From Bugula neritina (taxonomy: Eukaryota; Bryozoa; Gymnolaemata; Cheilostomatida; Bugulidae), in contig OZ037767.1 in the NCBI GenBank assembly GCA_964035545.1, positions 10,160,207 through 10,220,206 on the forward strand: a stretch of 60,000 nucleotides of DNA, given 5' to 3'. Position 1 is the first letter of the stretch. Each line of letters begins with the position of its first letter. Below are positions 1 through 11,700 of this stretch, one piece after another. A program made the translations under genes and the position numbers. Under the pieces are notes generated by a model, which saw only the letters and a program-made list of their open reading frames with translations, made no database searches and had not been told where the DNA came from.

Positions 1-84
1 TTACCTCCTGAAACAGAGAAAGTGTTTGAACTGAACAAGGAAGTCACGTACTATGGAAAAATTGACTTAGTATATTATACCTGA
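1..84 (+). CDS. Last coding exon of an unidentified gene (partial)
   Basis: Frame 1 is open from the first base and ends at TGA 82-84. It encodes 27 residues that look like real protein: an acidic/aliphatic stretch (LPPETEKVFELNKE) followed by VTYYGKIDLVYYT at the C-terminus. No acceptor is visible because the window cuts the exon. About 4 kb without another recognised gene follows, which fits the end of a transcription unit. I do not recognise the family. A chance open frame of this length is possible, so confidence is moderate. Confidence 0.4.
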   Translation, partial: LPPETEKVFELNKEVTYYGKIDLVYYT

Positions 85-762
85 TTAGTCACTCCTTCTT
101 TATAAAGAAGATTGAGCTTACAAATTGTGTTTAACTGACTCAGTTAGTCACTCTCACTAATGAAAGTTTTACACAGCTGTCTTAACTACTAAGGCTATAT
201 AACCCAGATAGCATCTAATGGGTATACATTTCATAGCTTAAGGTTAAAGGTTAGCCATAGATTACATCAGTGTGTGAAGCCAGCAGCACCTCAGATATAA
301 GTGGCAGCAGCTGCATGCTATACATCATGTCTAATATAAGGTATAAAGTCATTTCTCGAAAGGTCTGACACCCCCTCCTTAGCAAGCTCCTGTTCTTTTT
401 TTATTTTAAGACTAAAGGTTATTTAAGTATTCATACATTTTAAAGTAAGCTCATCTTAAGAAATTATTATCCTGCTTCCATCTTGTGATCACTTATATTA
501 TTAGTCTATGACTCAACTTCTGTTAGTCACAAGTCATAGTGGTTTCTTTGTATAGTTTACATAATAGCTAGCTCATAAGTGTGGAGGCAGTACCAAAACT
601 ATCAGCAGATTCTATAAGTCATTTAACTTTTTACCGGCCAAGAAAATATTTTTAGGTGTAAAAAGGAGTGGGTAGAAGTGCTGTGATGCTTTTATGTCTA
701 GTTGTTAAAATGATATCTTGTTACTTACAACCTGTATTCACTGATTTTAGGTCAAGATGACA
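85..762. other. Intergenic sequence, nothing recognised
   Basis: AT-rich sequence after the terminal exon. I see no exon-like frame with splice sites, no tandem repeat and no RNA gene. Confidence 0.5.
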
Positions 763-961
763 CAGGTAAAAATGGCACACTGATGTTAAATTTTCCCAAA
801 ACCCCAACCCCGAACTCAAACCCCCATTCCCTAAACCTGAACCCCCATTCTAAACCTCCTAACCCCCCCCCCATCCCAAAGTCCAAATCCTAATATTAAA
901 AATGTGCTAATTTTACTTATTTTGCCATTTGTGCCATTATCACCTGTGCCATTTTTACCGG
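763..961. repeat. Small MITE-like repeat with 15-bp inverted ends and a C-rich core
   Basis: GGTAAAAATGGCACA at 765-779 has a perfect inverted partner at 945-959. Between them is a C-rich degenerate block (795-880, variations on AACCCCCATTC and CCTAAACCT). A diverged copy of the core lies in the opposite orientation at 29339-29460, so this is a dispersed family. No clear target duplication was found. Confidence 0.55.
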
Positions 962-2537
962 ACACAGTATTTACTTTGTTCAACTACTTTGAGATCACTG
1001 GTGATGAAATACTATACTGCATTGAAGAGTTTACAGTTTGTGCTTTTTTATTTATACAAAATAAACTATAGAAAATGTAGGTGGCGACCATGGGGCACCG
1101 GTGACCATAACATAGACTTTAATGTAAAAATACTACAAGCTTTAGAAACATGTTCAAAACAATCACAAAAATTATGACATTTCTAAACTATTTTGCAAAT
1201 TTTCAAATGCATTAAATTAAGCCACTTGAATAACTATAAAGTTAAAACAGTGCCCAGTTTGATACTTCAAATTAAATTATTGCAACTTAATGGGTGTACA
1301 GCACCTTCAAACATTCAACTGTTTCTACAAGCTTTCACTTTACATCTTATTTTGTCTATCTCAAGACCTTAAGAAGGTGTATATTTAGAAACTATACCTA
1401 GTTGTAGATTAAAATGCAATTATAATTTCACTGCTGTTGTGTTTTCGTATATAGAAATATTTATTGCCGCAGACTGAAAGCAAATAGCAATAATGTGAAA
1501 ACCATTGCATCATAAGTTATAAGTGTAGTTGCAAGTTGCAAGTGACAAGTGTAAAGATAAGTGAAAATGTTGGGTTTTTATACCAGTTAAAAAAGTTAGC
1601 TATTGTGTAGTAGCAATAATGAGTGTAGAAAAAGCATAATATAGCGGACATAGCTGTGGTGACACATGAAAAGCTATAATGAATTAGAGACAAGCTTTCC
1701 CAACTCCTGTAATGTCCCAACAACTGTATACGGAGTAATAATGGTATTTTTGATATATTACTAAATATAGTTAGTAATTGTACGCCACTATATATAAAAC
1801 ATACACACACAATGGACAGCAAAGCTGATGGAGAAGGGAGAGTGTTCATGCATTTAATTATAAACTTGTAATCTAACAATTTATATTACTGGATAAATCA
1901 CGTATACATTTAACTTTAGCATCATTTTAATCTCAGAGAATTTAAATAATTTTTTCATGAATATGTATTTTGTAACACATTTAATTCAGAGCTATTATAC
2001 TCAATATGCTTTTTGTATATACTCTTGACAAAAGAAGTCCATGACAAAGTTAAAGTTGTATTTGAGTTTTAATATAGTATAGAAAACTTTGATATTTACT
2101 CTTAAACAGCTATATACAGTAGATATAGTATAGGTGCTGTACTAGCTGCCCCATTTCATGTATTAGTTCTAATCAATGTGATCTAAAATATACTTGTACT
2201 ACAATACTGCTGTCAAAATTAACGTCTGCCAACACAAAACTAGATTCCCACAATTAAATTAGGTGTTGTGGCATCACAATGTATAGAGTTTCATCCACAA
2301 GTTTTACGCATCACGTGACAAGGTGAAATGCTCATCATTAACTAGGTTGAATGCTGCTTCTCGTGATAACAACAGCAGCAACAGTTAAGATGCTATCTTG
2401 TATATTGTATAGAGTATAGACAGTCCTGTTGTCTTTGTGTTCCTTTGTATGATATAAATTCAGTGTTATTCAACACTGGAAATTCTACTCCGAAGTACAG
2501 TCATTAGTAATGAGTATAGCATTGAGACTACCCAGTA
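962..2537. other. Intergenic sequence, nothing recognised
   Basis: Low-complexity AT-rich DNA. An open frame on the minus strand at 1517-1879 (120 codons) is rich in Ile, Leu, Cys and Tyr, as expected for chance frames in this composition. It shows no family motif and no splice context. Confidence 0.5.
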
Positions 2538-2608
2538 GATCCTGTGGTGTAATGGTTGGTGCACCAGTTTGGAAGCCGGAGGTCTTGGCTCGAATCCCAG
2601 TGGGGGCA
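2538..2608 (+). repeat. tRNA-derived sequence (tRNA pseudogene or SINE head)
   Basis: The segment carries both internal RNA polymerase III promoter boxes: an A-box-like TGGTGTAATGGTTGG and a B-box-like GGCTCGAATCC, at tRNA spacing. The acceptor ends pair mostly through G-T wobbles with one mismatch, and the T stem has one mismatch. The anticodon stem pairs badly, so I do not call a functional tRNA or assign an anticodon. Confidence 0.55.
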
Positions 2609-3177
2609 AATATTTTACAATAATAGTAGTATAGGTTTGGTCAGGCTATGCAGGTGCTGCTACATGAAAGTGGGTCCTACCTGCCACACACCATCCGCTA
2701 GCTGCAACTAAAACACTAATTAGATAACTATAACAAGAAATTTCGCAGTATTCGTTCATCATTTTAACTTCATAAAATTTACACAAAACAACCTTATTTT
2801 GGTGCCTATGTGAAATTTTCAATTTCAGCTTAATTTGACTATAAATATACACTTAAATTTGACAGCTTTGTAGTTTCTATAAATCGGCAAAAATGATTCC
2901 TGTGATATTGAAATGATTATCGCCAATTATGGATCATTTTATTTTAGCTATTGTCCACAAAAGTCACTTTTATTTACATGATGCTATTTAAACCATGTTT
3001 GTGGTTTCAATTTTTAATAAATATAATATTTTAATAAATTTATCATGCACAATCACACCAAATGACGTATTAGTGCATGTATTAATATTAATATATTCAC
3101 TGATTACTAATAACCAATTGAATAATAATGATTTTAGTATATTAGAAATATTTTATTAGTTTACATGATAGATTAGT

Positions 3178-3249
<72 letters not shown>

Positions 3250-4084
3250 TGATACACTATATACACATAGGACATAAACAGAAAGAACAATGACATGCAT
3301 GTATACTAGATATTAGATAATAATACATATACATCTTATTTTTCTGCCAAATTTTCATAGACTTTGCTATATGTACACCAGACCTTGGTAGGAAATATCT
3401 CTAATATATATTATTAAATTTTTAATAGAAATCACATAGCTGCCCATGTTTAAAGGTGAAGCATGTCTTAAAAAGTTATCCACCACTTTTGAATAGTTTT
3501 TCCCTTAAAGCTCTTGGAGTCACAGTACCCATGAGGTATCTATTTCTGGTATAACATGAGGCATACAAGTGATGAAAGATTAAAGGGTTGTCTTCTTTCT
3601 TTTACAAGTACAGATAACTTCAAAATTACTCTACTCTGTGATGTTCTCTAATCTAATCTAATCTAATGATATTTAAAATAACTTTATCAAAATCATTGAC
3701 ACCATTATCTAACCCACAACTTTCCACAGTCCTTTGTACTCTTTGAATAAATATTTTCATATTAATTTTATCTGCATATCTATAATTATATTCAATGACT
3801 TGATTTTTACCTTTCAATATAAGTTAGAAATATAAAAGTTCTATGAGCTCTACAAACTTAAATTGACACTTACTTTTATAAAATATATGATCAGCATGTA
3901 ATCAATAGCCTACTATCATTTTTTCAAACCACTTAGTGTACTCATGCATGTAGTTATAGTGGATGTATACATAACATAATTATAATTTTGTAAATTAATG
4001 CAGTTGAGAAATGTTTCTCATTTCATTCATATTAATTAAGTTTTTAGGCAGCTAATTATTTGTGGTACACAATTTTGTTCAACA
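2609..4084. other. Intergenic sequence with an (AT)n tract
   Basis: No exon recognised. The only distinct structure is the AT dinucleotide run near 3184-3245. The rest is AT-rich DNA with scattered T and A runs. Confidence 0.5.
3184..3245. repeat. (AT)n microsatellite
   Basis: An essentially pure run of alternating A and T, about 60 bp, preceded by a short CACACATAT tract. Confidence 0.95.
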
Positions 4085-4160
4085 AGCAAAAACAAGTCTT
4101 GTCTAAATCATCATGTTCAAAATATATGCCATGCAATGTTCTGGACAAGTTGGTATAGTT

Positions 4161-4247
4161 ATTTATGTGTGGAGAAGAGACGAAAAATACAAGGGAAGAG
4201 GAGTTATGAAGTTGGAGTCACTAAGAAAGAAGAAAAGAAAGATATGA
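4161..4247 (+). other. Short conserved frame upstream of LEO1-like copy 1
   Basis: A frame ending at TGA 4245-4247 encodes VWRRDEKYKGRGVMKLE followed by SLRKKKRKI. The same frame is kept in unit B (7974-8063; VWKRDGEYKGRGVMKLE then LLKKKKRKI). Differences are two silent changes, two Lys/Arg exchanges and three other substitutions, with no indel. It could be the duplicated last exon of an unrelated gene with a basic tail, or a 5' non-coding exon of the LEO1-like gene. A second frame over the same bases is also partly open, so coding status is unproven. Confidence 0.35.
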
Positions 4248-4617
4248 CACAAGAGAAGCTTAAGAAAGGTGATTATTGTTGTTTAAAAAAAGCTAATGCT
4301 GAGGTTGCATGATCCTTAAAATTTTTACAAAAATGAGTTTTCAATACATAAATAATCAAACTGTATACGACGTTTATATGTTAAGGTGCAAATTAAAGCT
4401 ATAATCCCATACAAAATACATGCTTTTGGAGGCTTGTTGAAACTTAGCACCTATAATGTAAATAGCTTTGAAGGCTGCGTGCAAGTTGTAAAAAAGCTAT
4501 TTTTGCTTTAAAACTTGTGTTTGTAGAATTTGTGACTCATTCATTAGCAGCAGAGATTGCAAATTCATACTTTGAACTATTCTAAAAGAACTGAAGTTGC
4601 TGTAACTATAAGTAGAA

Positions 4618-7368
4618 ATGAGTGCCAAAGAATCACCAATTGTAAGTTTTTTTTTCGAGGTCTTTTGTTTCTATTCTATTGTATCGAAAGTTTATTCTTC
4701 ATTTTAATCAATGTGTATGAAATTTAGACCTCTATTACATAATGCTTGATTATTTTCAGCCTTTCAGCATCTATGTAGATAAAAAAAATAGTTTTAAAAA
4801 TAACTAATTCTTGTAAAGTAGAAAAATATTTGTTAGTTCCCATTAAAAATTTGATGTTTTGACAAACATGGATTTAGTGCTCCCCTAACAGATACAATGT
4901 TATAGTTTAGATTTTATGCCGTGTCTGTAAATAATTGCGTGGGGCATGCTATTTCTTTACCTGTTACTTGTGGTACAGACCTAGCTAAATTAATGTTTTT
5001 GAATTTAGAAAAGTGATATAGAAGAGGAAGAAAAGGAAATGGAAGTACCAGAAAATAAAATAGAGCTTGAAACGCCTAGAGCATCTGCCGATCTTGGTGA
5101 AAATCTTAATTTTGTCAAGATGCCCAATTATCTATCTGTTGAGCCAAGACCATTTGATCCCGAACAGTATGAGACAGAGGTTGGGGAAGAAGAGGTGATG
5201 GATGAGGAAGGTAGAGCCAGGCTAAAGCTGAAAATAGAGAACACCATCAGGTAAATTAGTGGATCACCTAACATACAGTAAATGTCTGATAGTATGTAGA
5301 TACAGTATAATATGTATGTATGATGATATATTATAATAAACTGATGTTCTGGTAAAATATTAACTACCGACTATATGCTGCAGGTGGAGATATGTCAAAG
5401 ATGAAGCAGGAAAAATAATGACTGATGAATTTGGTGAGAAGATCAGAGAAAGCAATGCCAGGATGGTAAAATGGTCAGATGGATCACTTTCTCTCCACGT
5501 CGGCTCAGAAATATTTGAAATATCCTCTGTGCCAATAAAAGAACATCGTCACTTGTACATTCGCCAAGGTGCAGTTCTACAGGGACAGGCTGTGTTTGAA
5601 AACAAGTTGACATTTAGGCGAGTTCTATGATAGTAATTATATCTTGATATACTCAATTGGTTAATGCTTGCCCTGTTGCAGATAGTTTATAATATTATGT
5701 TTTCTGTGTTTCTATATATTCTAAGCTGAGATTCAGTCAAATTATAGTAAAACTTTTACCATATTTTATGCTTCCAGGTAAAGTTTAAAATCATGTAGAG
5801 TGCAGTGGTATTGTTATATAGATTTCTAAAGCTCAGGTAAAAGCTTTTATTACTGTAGATTAAGTAATGCTATTCATATATTCAATAACATACTGCATAT
5901 TACATAATGTGTAGTGCGTAAAAAAGAGCAATAATATATGTATTTTGTAACACTTGCAGACCTCACTCTACAGACTCATCCACTCACAAAAACCTGTCCA
6001 CGTCTTCAGCTGAGAAGCTCGCAAATTTATCTAAGACCAAAACACTTTCAGCTGCAGGTAGAGACAACTTTGAATAACTATTTTAAATTAATCTAAATTT
6101 AGTAGTCGTGCACTTTTCTATAGTCTGTTCTACGTAATCACAAGTTTGTCCATTCGAAGATAGTGCAAAGTATACACTTACACTGTTTGTATATTCAGGT
6201 GCTGATCCAGAACTCTCTAAGACTGGTAGCAATAAAAAAGAAGAAGATCATCGGATAGATGCTTCCATTCGTAGAGCAGTTCAAGAGAGAAAAGCACGAG
6301 GAAAATTAGCATCTAGCGGAAGTAGCCAAGACACTAGCTCCCTTAAAGATGGAATGAATGTGAGCATGGTAGCCGTAAAAAATAAGGACAGGGTTAAATT
6401 GAGAAACTTTGATTTAATACTAGGAATGTGTTAGCCAGTAAATAACTGTGATAATGTATAGGCATTTGGTAGTCTGTCTTTGCTGCTTTTTTGCCCATTG
6501 GTTGAGTAGTTTGCTCCATTCAAATGACTTACCCATTATTTGCACTTTGCAGTATCTTACGCCGTAGCATAAAATGTCAGCCATTTTTAATGTGTCTGGG
6601 CTGAAGTTTTCAAGATCCACTATATTAGGTACGATCTATTACACTTCATTGGACAATTATATCCAATGAGTTAATGCAAAAGTTTTTCTGTCAAATAGGA
6701 GCCCGCTGCAGCATGCTTGAATCAAGCAGTGCTTGATCCTAACATACAGGAAGGTCAGATATTTTTAAAAATGGCTGATATTTTACAGCAAAGTGTGAAT
6801 GAGAGGTTAGTTGTTGATTGTAGTTGTACAAGTTCCCATCATGAATTTAAAATATACTTACCTGCCCGCGAAAGAGTTGTCTAAGTAAAGTATTCTAAGT
6901 ATAAATACCTGAAAGTATGTAAATCAAGTCAAAAGAGAGTATAGGAAAAAACTTAAGTTGCATTAGACACTGTCATGACTTTAGTGTACAATTACACCCT
7001 CAAGTTATTAAGCTCTCTCAAAAATCACCATCTGTCTCTTGTACAAATCAGATCTATTAGTTTACCACCTTTTGCTAAATTACGGCTTATTTTTAAGATT
7101 TTGGTTCTGTCCATACCTTCCTCAGGGTGTTGTATTGTATGCACGAGTATCTCTATCTGCACTTTGTTGGTTTATTACTCAATTTCTGTATTAGAAATTG
7201 GGTATTGGTAAAAAAAGAATATCAAGGCTGCCCTCTTCTGCTGAAAAAGACTACGAGTCAGAAGAAGAAGAAGAATGGAAGAGAGAGAGACTACAGAAGG
7301 CAAAGAAACTGGCAGATTCAGATGATAACAGCAGCAGTGCTGAACAGGAACCTTCCGCCAGTCAATAG
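4618..7368 (+). CDS. N-terminally truncated LEO1-like protein, copy 1 (6 exons, 321 aa)
   Basis: Exons: 4618-4641, 5009-5250, 5384-5617, 5960-6057, 6199-6392, 7195-7368. Phases close and there is no stop before TAG 7366-7368. Residues 9-265 match the conserved core of LEO1, the Paf1-complex subunit that binds PAF1 during RNA polymerase II elongation. Landmarks are [73 protein letters not shown] and the Arg/Lys-rich [10 protein letters not shown]. The long acidic/Ser-rich N-terminus of true LEO1 (about 257 residues in the copy at 26-33 kb) is absent, replaced by an 8-residue first exon, MSAKESPI. Oddities: intron 3 has a GC donor (GCGAGT at 5618) where copy 2 has GTGAGT. The last exon has lost its donor and runs to a new stop, giving a QEPSASQ tail in place of the LEO1 C-terminus. 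The DPELSK to NVSMVAV part is more diverged than in copy 2. Possible outcomes are a dominant-negative-like paralogue, a tissue-specific form or an early pseudogene; the frame itself is intact. Confidence 0.82.
6699..6805 (+). other. Exon-like open segment inside intron 5 of LEO1-like copy 1
   Basis: A pyrimidine-bearing acceptor (TTTTTCTGTCAAATAG) is followed by 107 open bases encoding [18 protein letters not shown] and then [18 protein letters not shown], then a GTTAGT donor. The composition is protein-like. The length (phase 0 to 2) does not fit between the flanking LEO1-like exons, and I see no counterpart in copy 2. It could be an exon relic of another gene or a transposed fragment. I do not recognise the peptide. 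Confidence 0.3.
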
Positions 7369-7440
7369 CACTTTTAGTACTAATACTAATACTACTTCTA
7401 CTACTACCAGTGCCACTATTATACAAACCATTGTTTAACC

Positions 7441-7924
7441 CACATATTCTCCTTGTACTCTTTTGATTACTATGTTTATATAAATTTCATTTGAAGATTC
7501 ACAACTACAGTATATTTATTAACATGATTTGACAATTCACTAAAACATGGCTAAAAATATATAGCAACATATTATTAGGCTTTATGAATTCTTAAGTTTA
7601 AATTACCACAAAATTTCATCACATAATGTTATTTCAAACCATTTGGAGTATTTTTGTGAATATATAGTTGCTCATTCTATATTTTCTAATTATATCTATT
7701 TAATCACCCGAAATAGACTGTGACATGGTAATACAAAGTAGGTAATAACTAAACTAGCATTTATATTGTGGGAAAAAACTATGAGCAACCATAAGCCTTT
7801 CAGAGTATTTTTACATTGCCTGGTGTAATAGTCACAATAGTTAATTGGCATTATTACATAAATGTGCCATTCCCGGTTAAAAATAGCATTTTATATATGT
7901 AGACAACTAACTATCTATTCATAA
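7441..7924. other. Spacer between the tandem LEO1-like units
   Basis: AT-rich, with no coding signal seen. It probably contains the 3' end and polyadenylation region of copy 1 and the start of the duplicated upstream region of copy 2. Confidence 0.5.
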
Positions 7925-7973
7925 TATTTTCCAAATTGTCTAAATCATAATATTCAAAATGCTTGCCACAAGA

Positions 7974-8063
7974 ATTATTTATGTGTGGAAAAGAGATGGA
8001 GAATACAAGGGAAGAGGAGTTATGAAGTTGGAGTTACTAAAAAAGAAGAAAAGGAAGATATGA
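7974..8063 (+). other. Short conserved frame upstream of LEO1-like copy 2
   Basis: Counterpart of 4161-4247. It encodes IIYVWKRDGEYKGRGVMKLE then LLKKKKRKI and stops at TGA 8061-8063. Conservation of length, stop and the YKGRGVMKLE core between tandem copies is suggestive. Because the whole block is duplicated, it is not proof of coding. Confidence 0.35.
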
Positions 8064-8776
8064 CACAGGAAAAGCTTAATAAATGTAGTGAAATATGTTA
8101 TGAAGCTAGGAGCCAAGACTACAGTTACATAAAAAAAACGAAGTTGGAAAAGTTAAAAAGGGAAAATCATATGCAGTCATTAGATTAGTAGTTAGTTTTA
8201 TTAAAAAGGAGTTTTCTACCCATTGTGCCAGCACGGGTGCCTATGTTCTGTGATTCCCTTAAAGAAGGTTTAATGGATGGAGGACAGAACTCAACCATTT
8301 GCCTAATGTTAGCAGTTTATATTTATTTCTCACAAAACTGTAACTATTATTTGGGCAATAAAATTTACGTTCCCTGTACTGACTCATCAGACAAAAGCTA
8401 CCAGTAAAATGCTATTGCAAAAGCTTTCACAAAAAGCTTTCATCAAACAATATTTTACTTAAAGCTAGAAAAAAAGCTCTTGCAACACCCATGCATATAC
8501 ACAAAAATATTCTAACTGCATTAAATTTATATTGTGATGAACATTAATTAGGCTGTAGTCCTATTGTTAAAACATTGTTAAAACTTAGTATCTAGCTGTA
8601 AAGGCTACAAGCTATAGAAAGCTATTCCTTGCTTTAAAAAAGAAGAAAGCATTTGCTTGAATTGTAAAAGCTTGTGCTTGTAGAATCTTTAGCTTGTTCA
8701 TTTGCAGCAGAGATTGAAAACTCATACTTTGAATTATTTTGGAAGAACTAAAGTTAATTACTATAACTTTGCAAAG

Positions 8777-11700
8777 ATGTGTACTAAAGGATCACAAATC
8801 GTAAGTTTCTTCACAATCCTGCATTTCCATTGTATTGAAAAGTTGTGATTTTAATCAGTGCGAGGAAAATTTAAATCTCTATTACATAATGTTTGATCAT
8901 TTTTAGCATTTTATAGCATCTATAGTTAGAGTTGACCAATTAGAAAGATAGGAAGGGGTGTAGTGCTAGTGCTCCCCTGATATATATATATACAGTGCTG
9001 TGAAAAAGTTTAAGGACGCCTCCCTGTTTTTCATAATAGCAATGTTCCAAGCTAATTTAAAGACATAACTAAAGTATTTCCATAGACATGGTGCCTATCA
9101 AAATGATCCTTAAGATCTCCTTATTTCATTCATATAAATTATAAGTGTCTCCTTTTAGATCCTCCAAAAATTTGGGTGAAACAATGAGATACTATCCGTT
9201 TATGGGAATTATTCGATGCTCTCACAATTTGTGGGTACTGTATAACATCAGAATATTTTACTTAAAATATAGAAAAATATTATATGTGATTTGTTATACA
9301 CCTTATAGCAGCATTGCAACACACAGTGCACTCAATATTAGTATCAATATTTTGTTGGCCAGCCTTTATTCTTAATCACAAGTCGGCAGTGACGAGGCAT
9401 CGACTTGTACAGCTTCTTCAACTCGTCTTCAGTCACAACATGATGCCATGCATGAATTACAGGCTCTATGAGTGTCACCTTGGTTGTTGGCTTTTTTGAG
9501 GAGACTATTTTAGCCATGCTTGACCATAATTTTTTTATAGGGTTCAAGTCAGGGCTTCGTGTTGGCCAGTTGACCATTGAAACTATCTGCTTTTTCACCC
9601 ACTCTTCAATAGTCTTCACCAGAAGGCATGGTGCATTGTCATCTTGAAATATGTAAATTTTATTTTAAAAAAAGCTTTTCATAATTGGAAGAAGTTTAGC
9701 ATTGAGATTATCTATATATTTGTGGGTAATAACATCATTCCAGAGCAATTAATAGGCCTACTGAGTCAACCTGCACTTTTTTATGTTATACAACCCCAGA
9801 ATAAAACACTGATTATAGGGTGCTTAATTGTTGTAAGTATACATTGACGGCTATGTTTCTCTTACTGGTATCTTTTAACACAACAGTTTTCTGCATGATT
9901 GTTCACATTAAATATGGATTCATCTGAAAAAAATACTTTTTTTCTAATCATTCACTGTCTAATTACCAGGCTCCCTGGTCCACCGTAACCGGCTTTTTTG
10001 CTGCTTCTCGGTTGGTTATAGAGGGTTCCTCTTGCTTTGCGGCCATGTAAACCATGGCTCAGCAATCTTGCCTTATGAGGGATGTCGAAGGTGGTGTTCC
10101 TGTTGATTCTGACTATTCCTTGCCTACTCAAGACTTGTTTTATGGCAATCTTTCTTGCTGATCTCAATGAAAACCTTGTCATCTCTGGGTGTGCTTATTT
10201 TTGGTCCTCCATTTTCAGGTCCATCTGCTACACTACCAGTGTCCATAAACTTCTTGATAATTTGATGTACAGTTGTCTTTGCTTTGCCAACCTTTTCAGA
10301 TATTTTCCTAATTGAATAACCTTCTTTGTGCAAGAAAATTGTTACAAACTTTGCCTCTGAAGGAAGATTTACAGCTCTCATTTAGTCTATGCGCAGCACC
10401 CAAGTGGACACCATGTAAAAGCTCACAACTAAATGTTATATTTCAAATTATAAAAGGAAGTCTTACTTTATGATATCATGATGCCATGCACAGAGTCAAA
10501 TTTCACTATTTAGCCTTTTGTGGTTATAAAAGTCGATAAACTTTGGTTACATAAAAATACAGGAGTTGCGCTTCCCTAGCTGCTTGTGCAGTTGGCCCAA
10601 AAATGGATGAAAAACATCACAACAATAAAAATTTATAAGGTGGAAATTGTAGAGCACATTCTAAGGGTCATTTTGATATATAGAACATGCAGGAAAATAT
10701 TAAGAACTTACAAGAAATACTTATTAAACAAGATACATAGAAATTTCTGCAAGCGTCCTTAAACTTTTTCACAGCACTGTATATATATATATATATATAT
10801 ACACAATGGCATATAGTTTAGAATGTGTAGATTGCATGTAAATGATAGTATATGGCATGCTATTTCTGTATTATTTGCCCAGTTAATTACCAATACCACT
10901 GTATAATTTTTTGTATAGTACCAACTGTTTATTTGATATTAGCTTTATAGAACAAACTTAAATTGCAAATTGATCGGTCATGCCAAGGTTGCCATCCCAT
11001 GTGGAAGTTCAACATGTCCTAATGCCACTTGAAAAATGTATATATGGTAGTTTTCCTCACAGTTGAATAGTTTAAGCATGGAAGAAACTTGTAATACATA
11101 CCTAATTAAAATGTTTTTAAATTTAGAAAAGTGACGAAGAGGACAAAGAAGTACCAGAAAATAGAATAGAGCTTGAAATACCTCGAGCATCTGCCGATCT
11201 TGGTGAAAATCTTAATCTTGTCAAGCTGCCCAATTTTCTGTCTGTTGAACCAAGACCATTTGATCCAGAACAGTATGAGGATGAGATTGATGAAGACGAG
11301 GTGATGGATGAAGAAGGTAGAGCCAGACTAAAGCTGAAAGTAGAGAACACCATCAGGTAAGTTAGTGGATCACAGTACATGTCTGACGTTATATAATATA
11401 CAGTACATGTCTCAAGATATATTATATACAGTACATGTCTGATGGTATATAATACACAGTACATGTCTGATGATATATACTACACAGTACATGTCTGATA
11501 TATAATATACACGGTACATGTCTGATGATATATTATATACAGTACATGTTTGATGATATATTATATACAGTACATGTTTGATGATATATTATATACAGTA
11601 CATGTCTGATGATATACAATACACAGTACATGTCTGATGATATATTATATACAGTACATGTTTGATGGTATATAATATACAGTACATGTCTGATGATATA

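Larger units (their letters stand above)
4085..7440 (+). repeat. Tandem segmental duplication, unit A (LEO1-like copy 1)
   Basis: Unit A is paralogous with unit B (about 7925-14150). Similarity starts well upstream of the coding exons (compare 4150-4260 with 7970-8080), continues through the sequence before the start codon, and includes every exon and the edges of the introns. Unit B is longer mainly because its first intron holds a Tc1 element, its second a large minisatellite, and it has a trinucleotide expansion near its end. The duplication therefore copied a genomic block with its promoter region and is not a retrocopy. Confidence 0.85.

Noticed and set aside
3186-3240. CRISPR-like or other spaced repeat arrays
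   Set aside because: No array with unique spacers occurs anywhere; all repeats here are simple or tandem, as expected in an animal genome.
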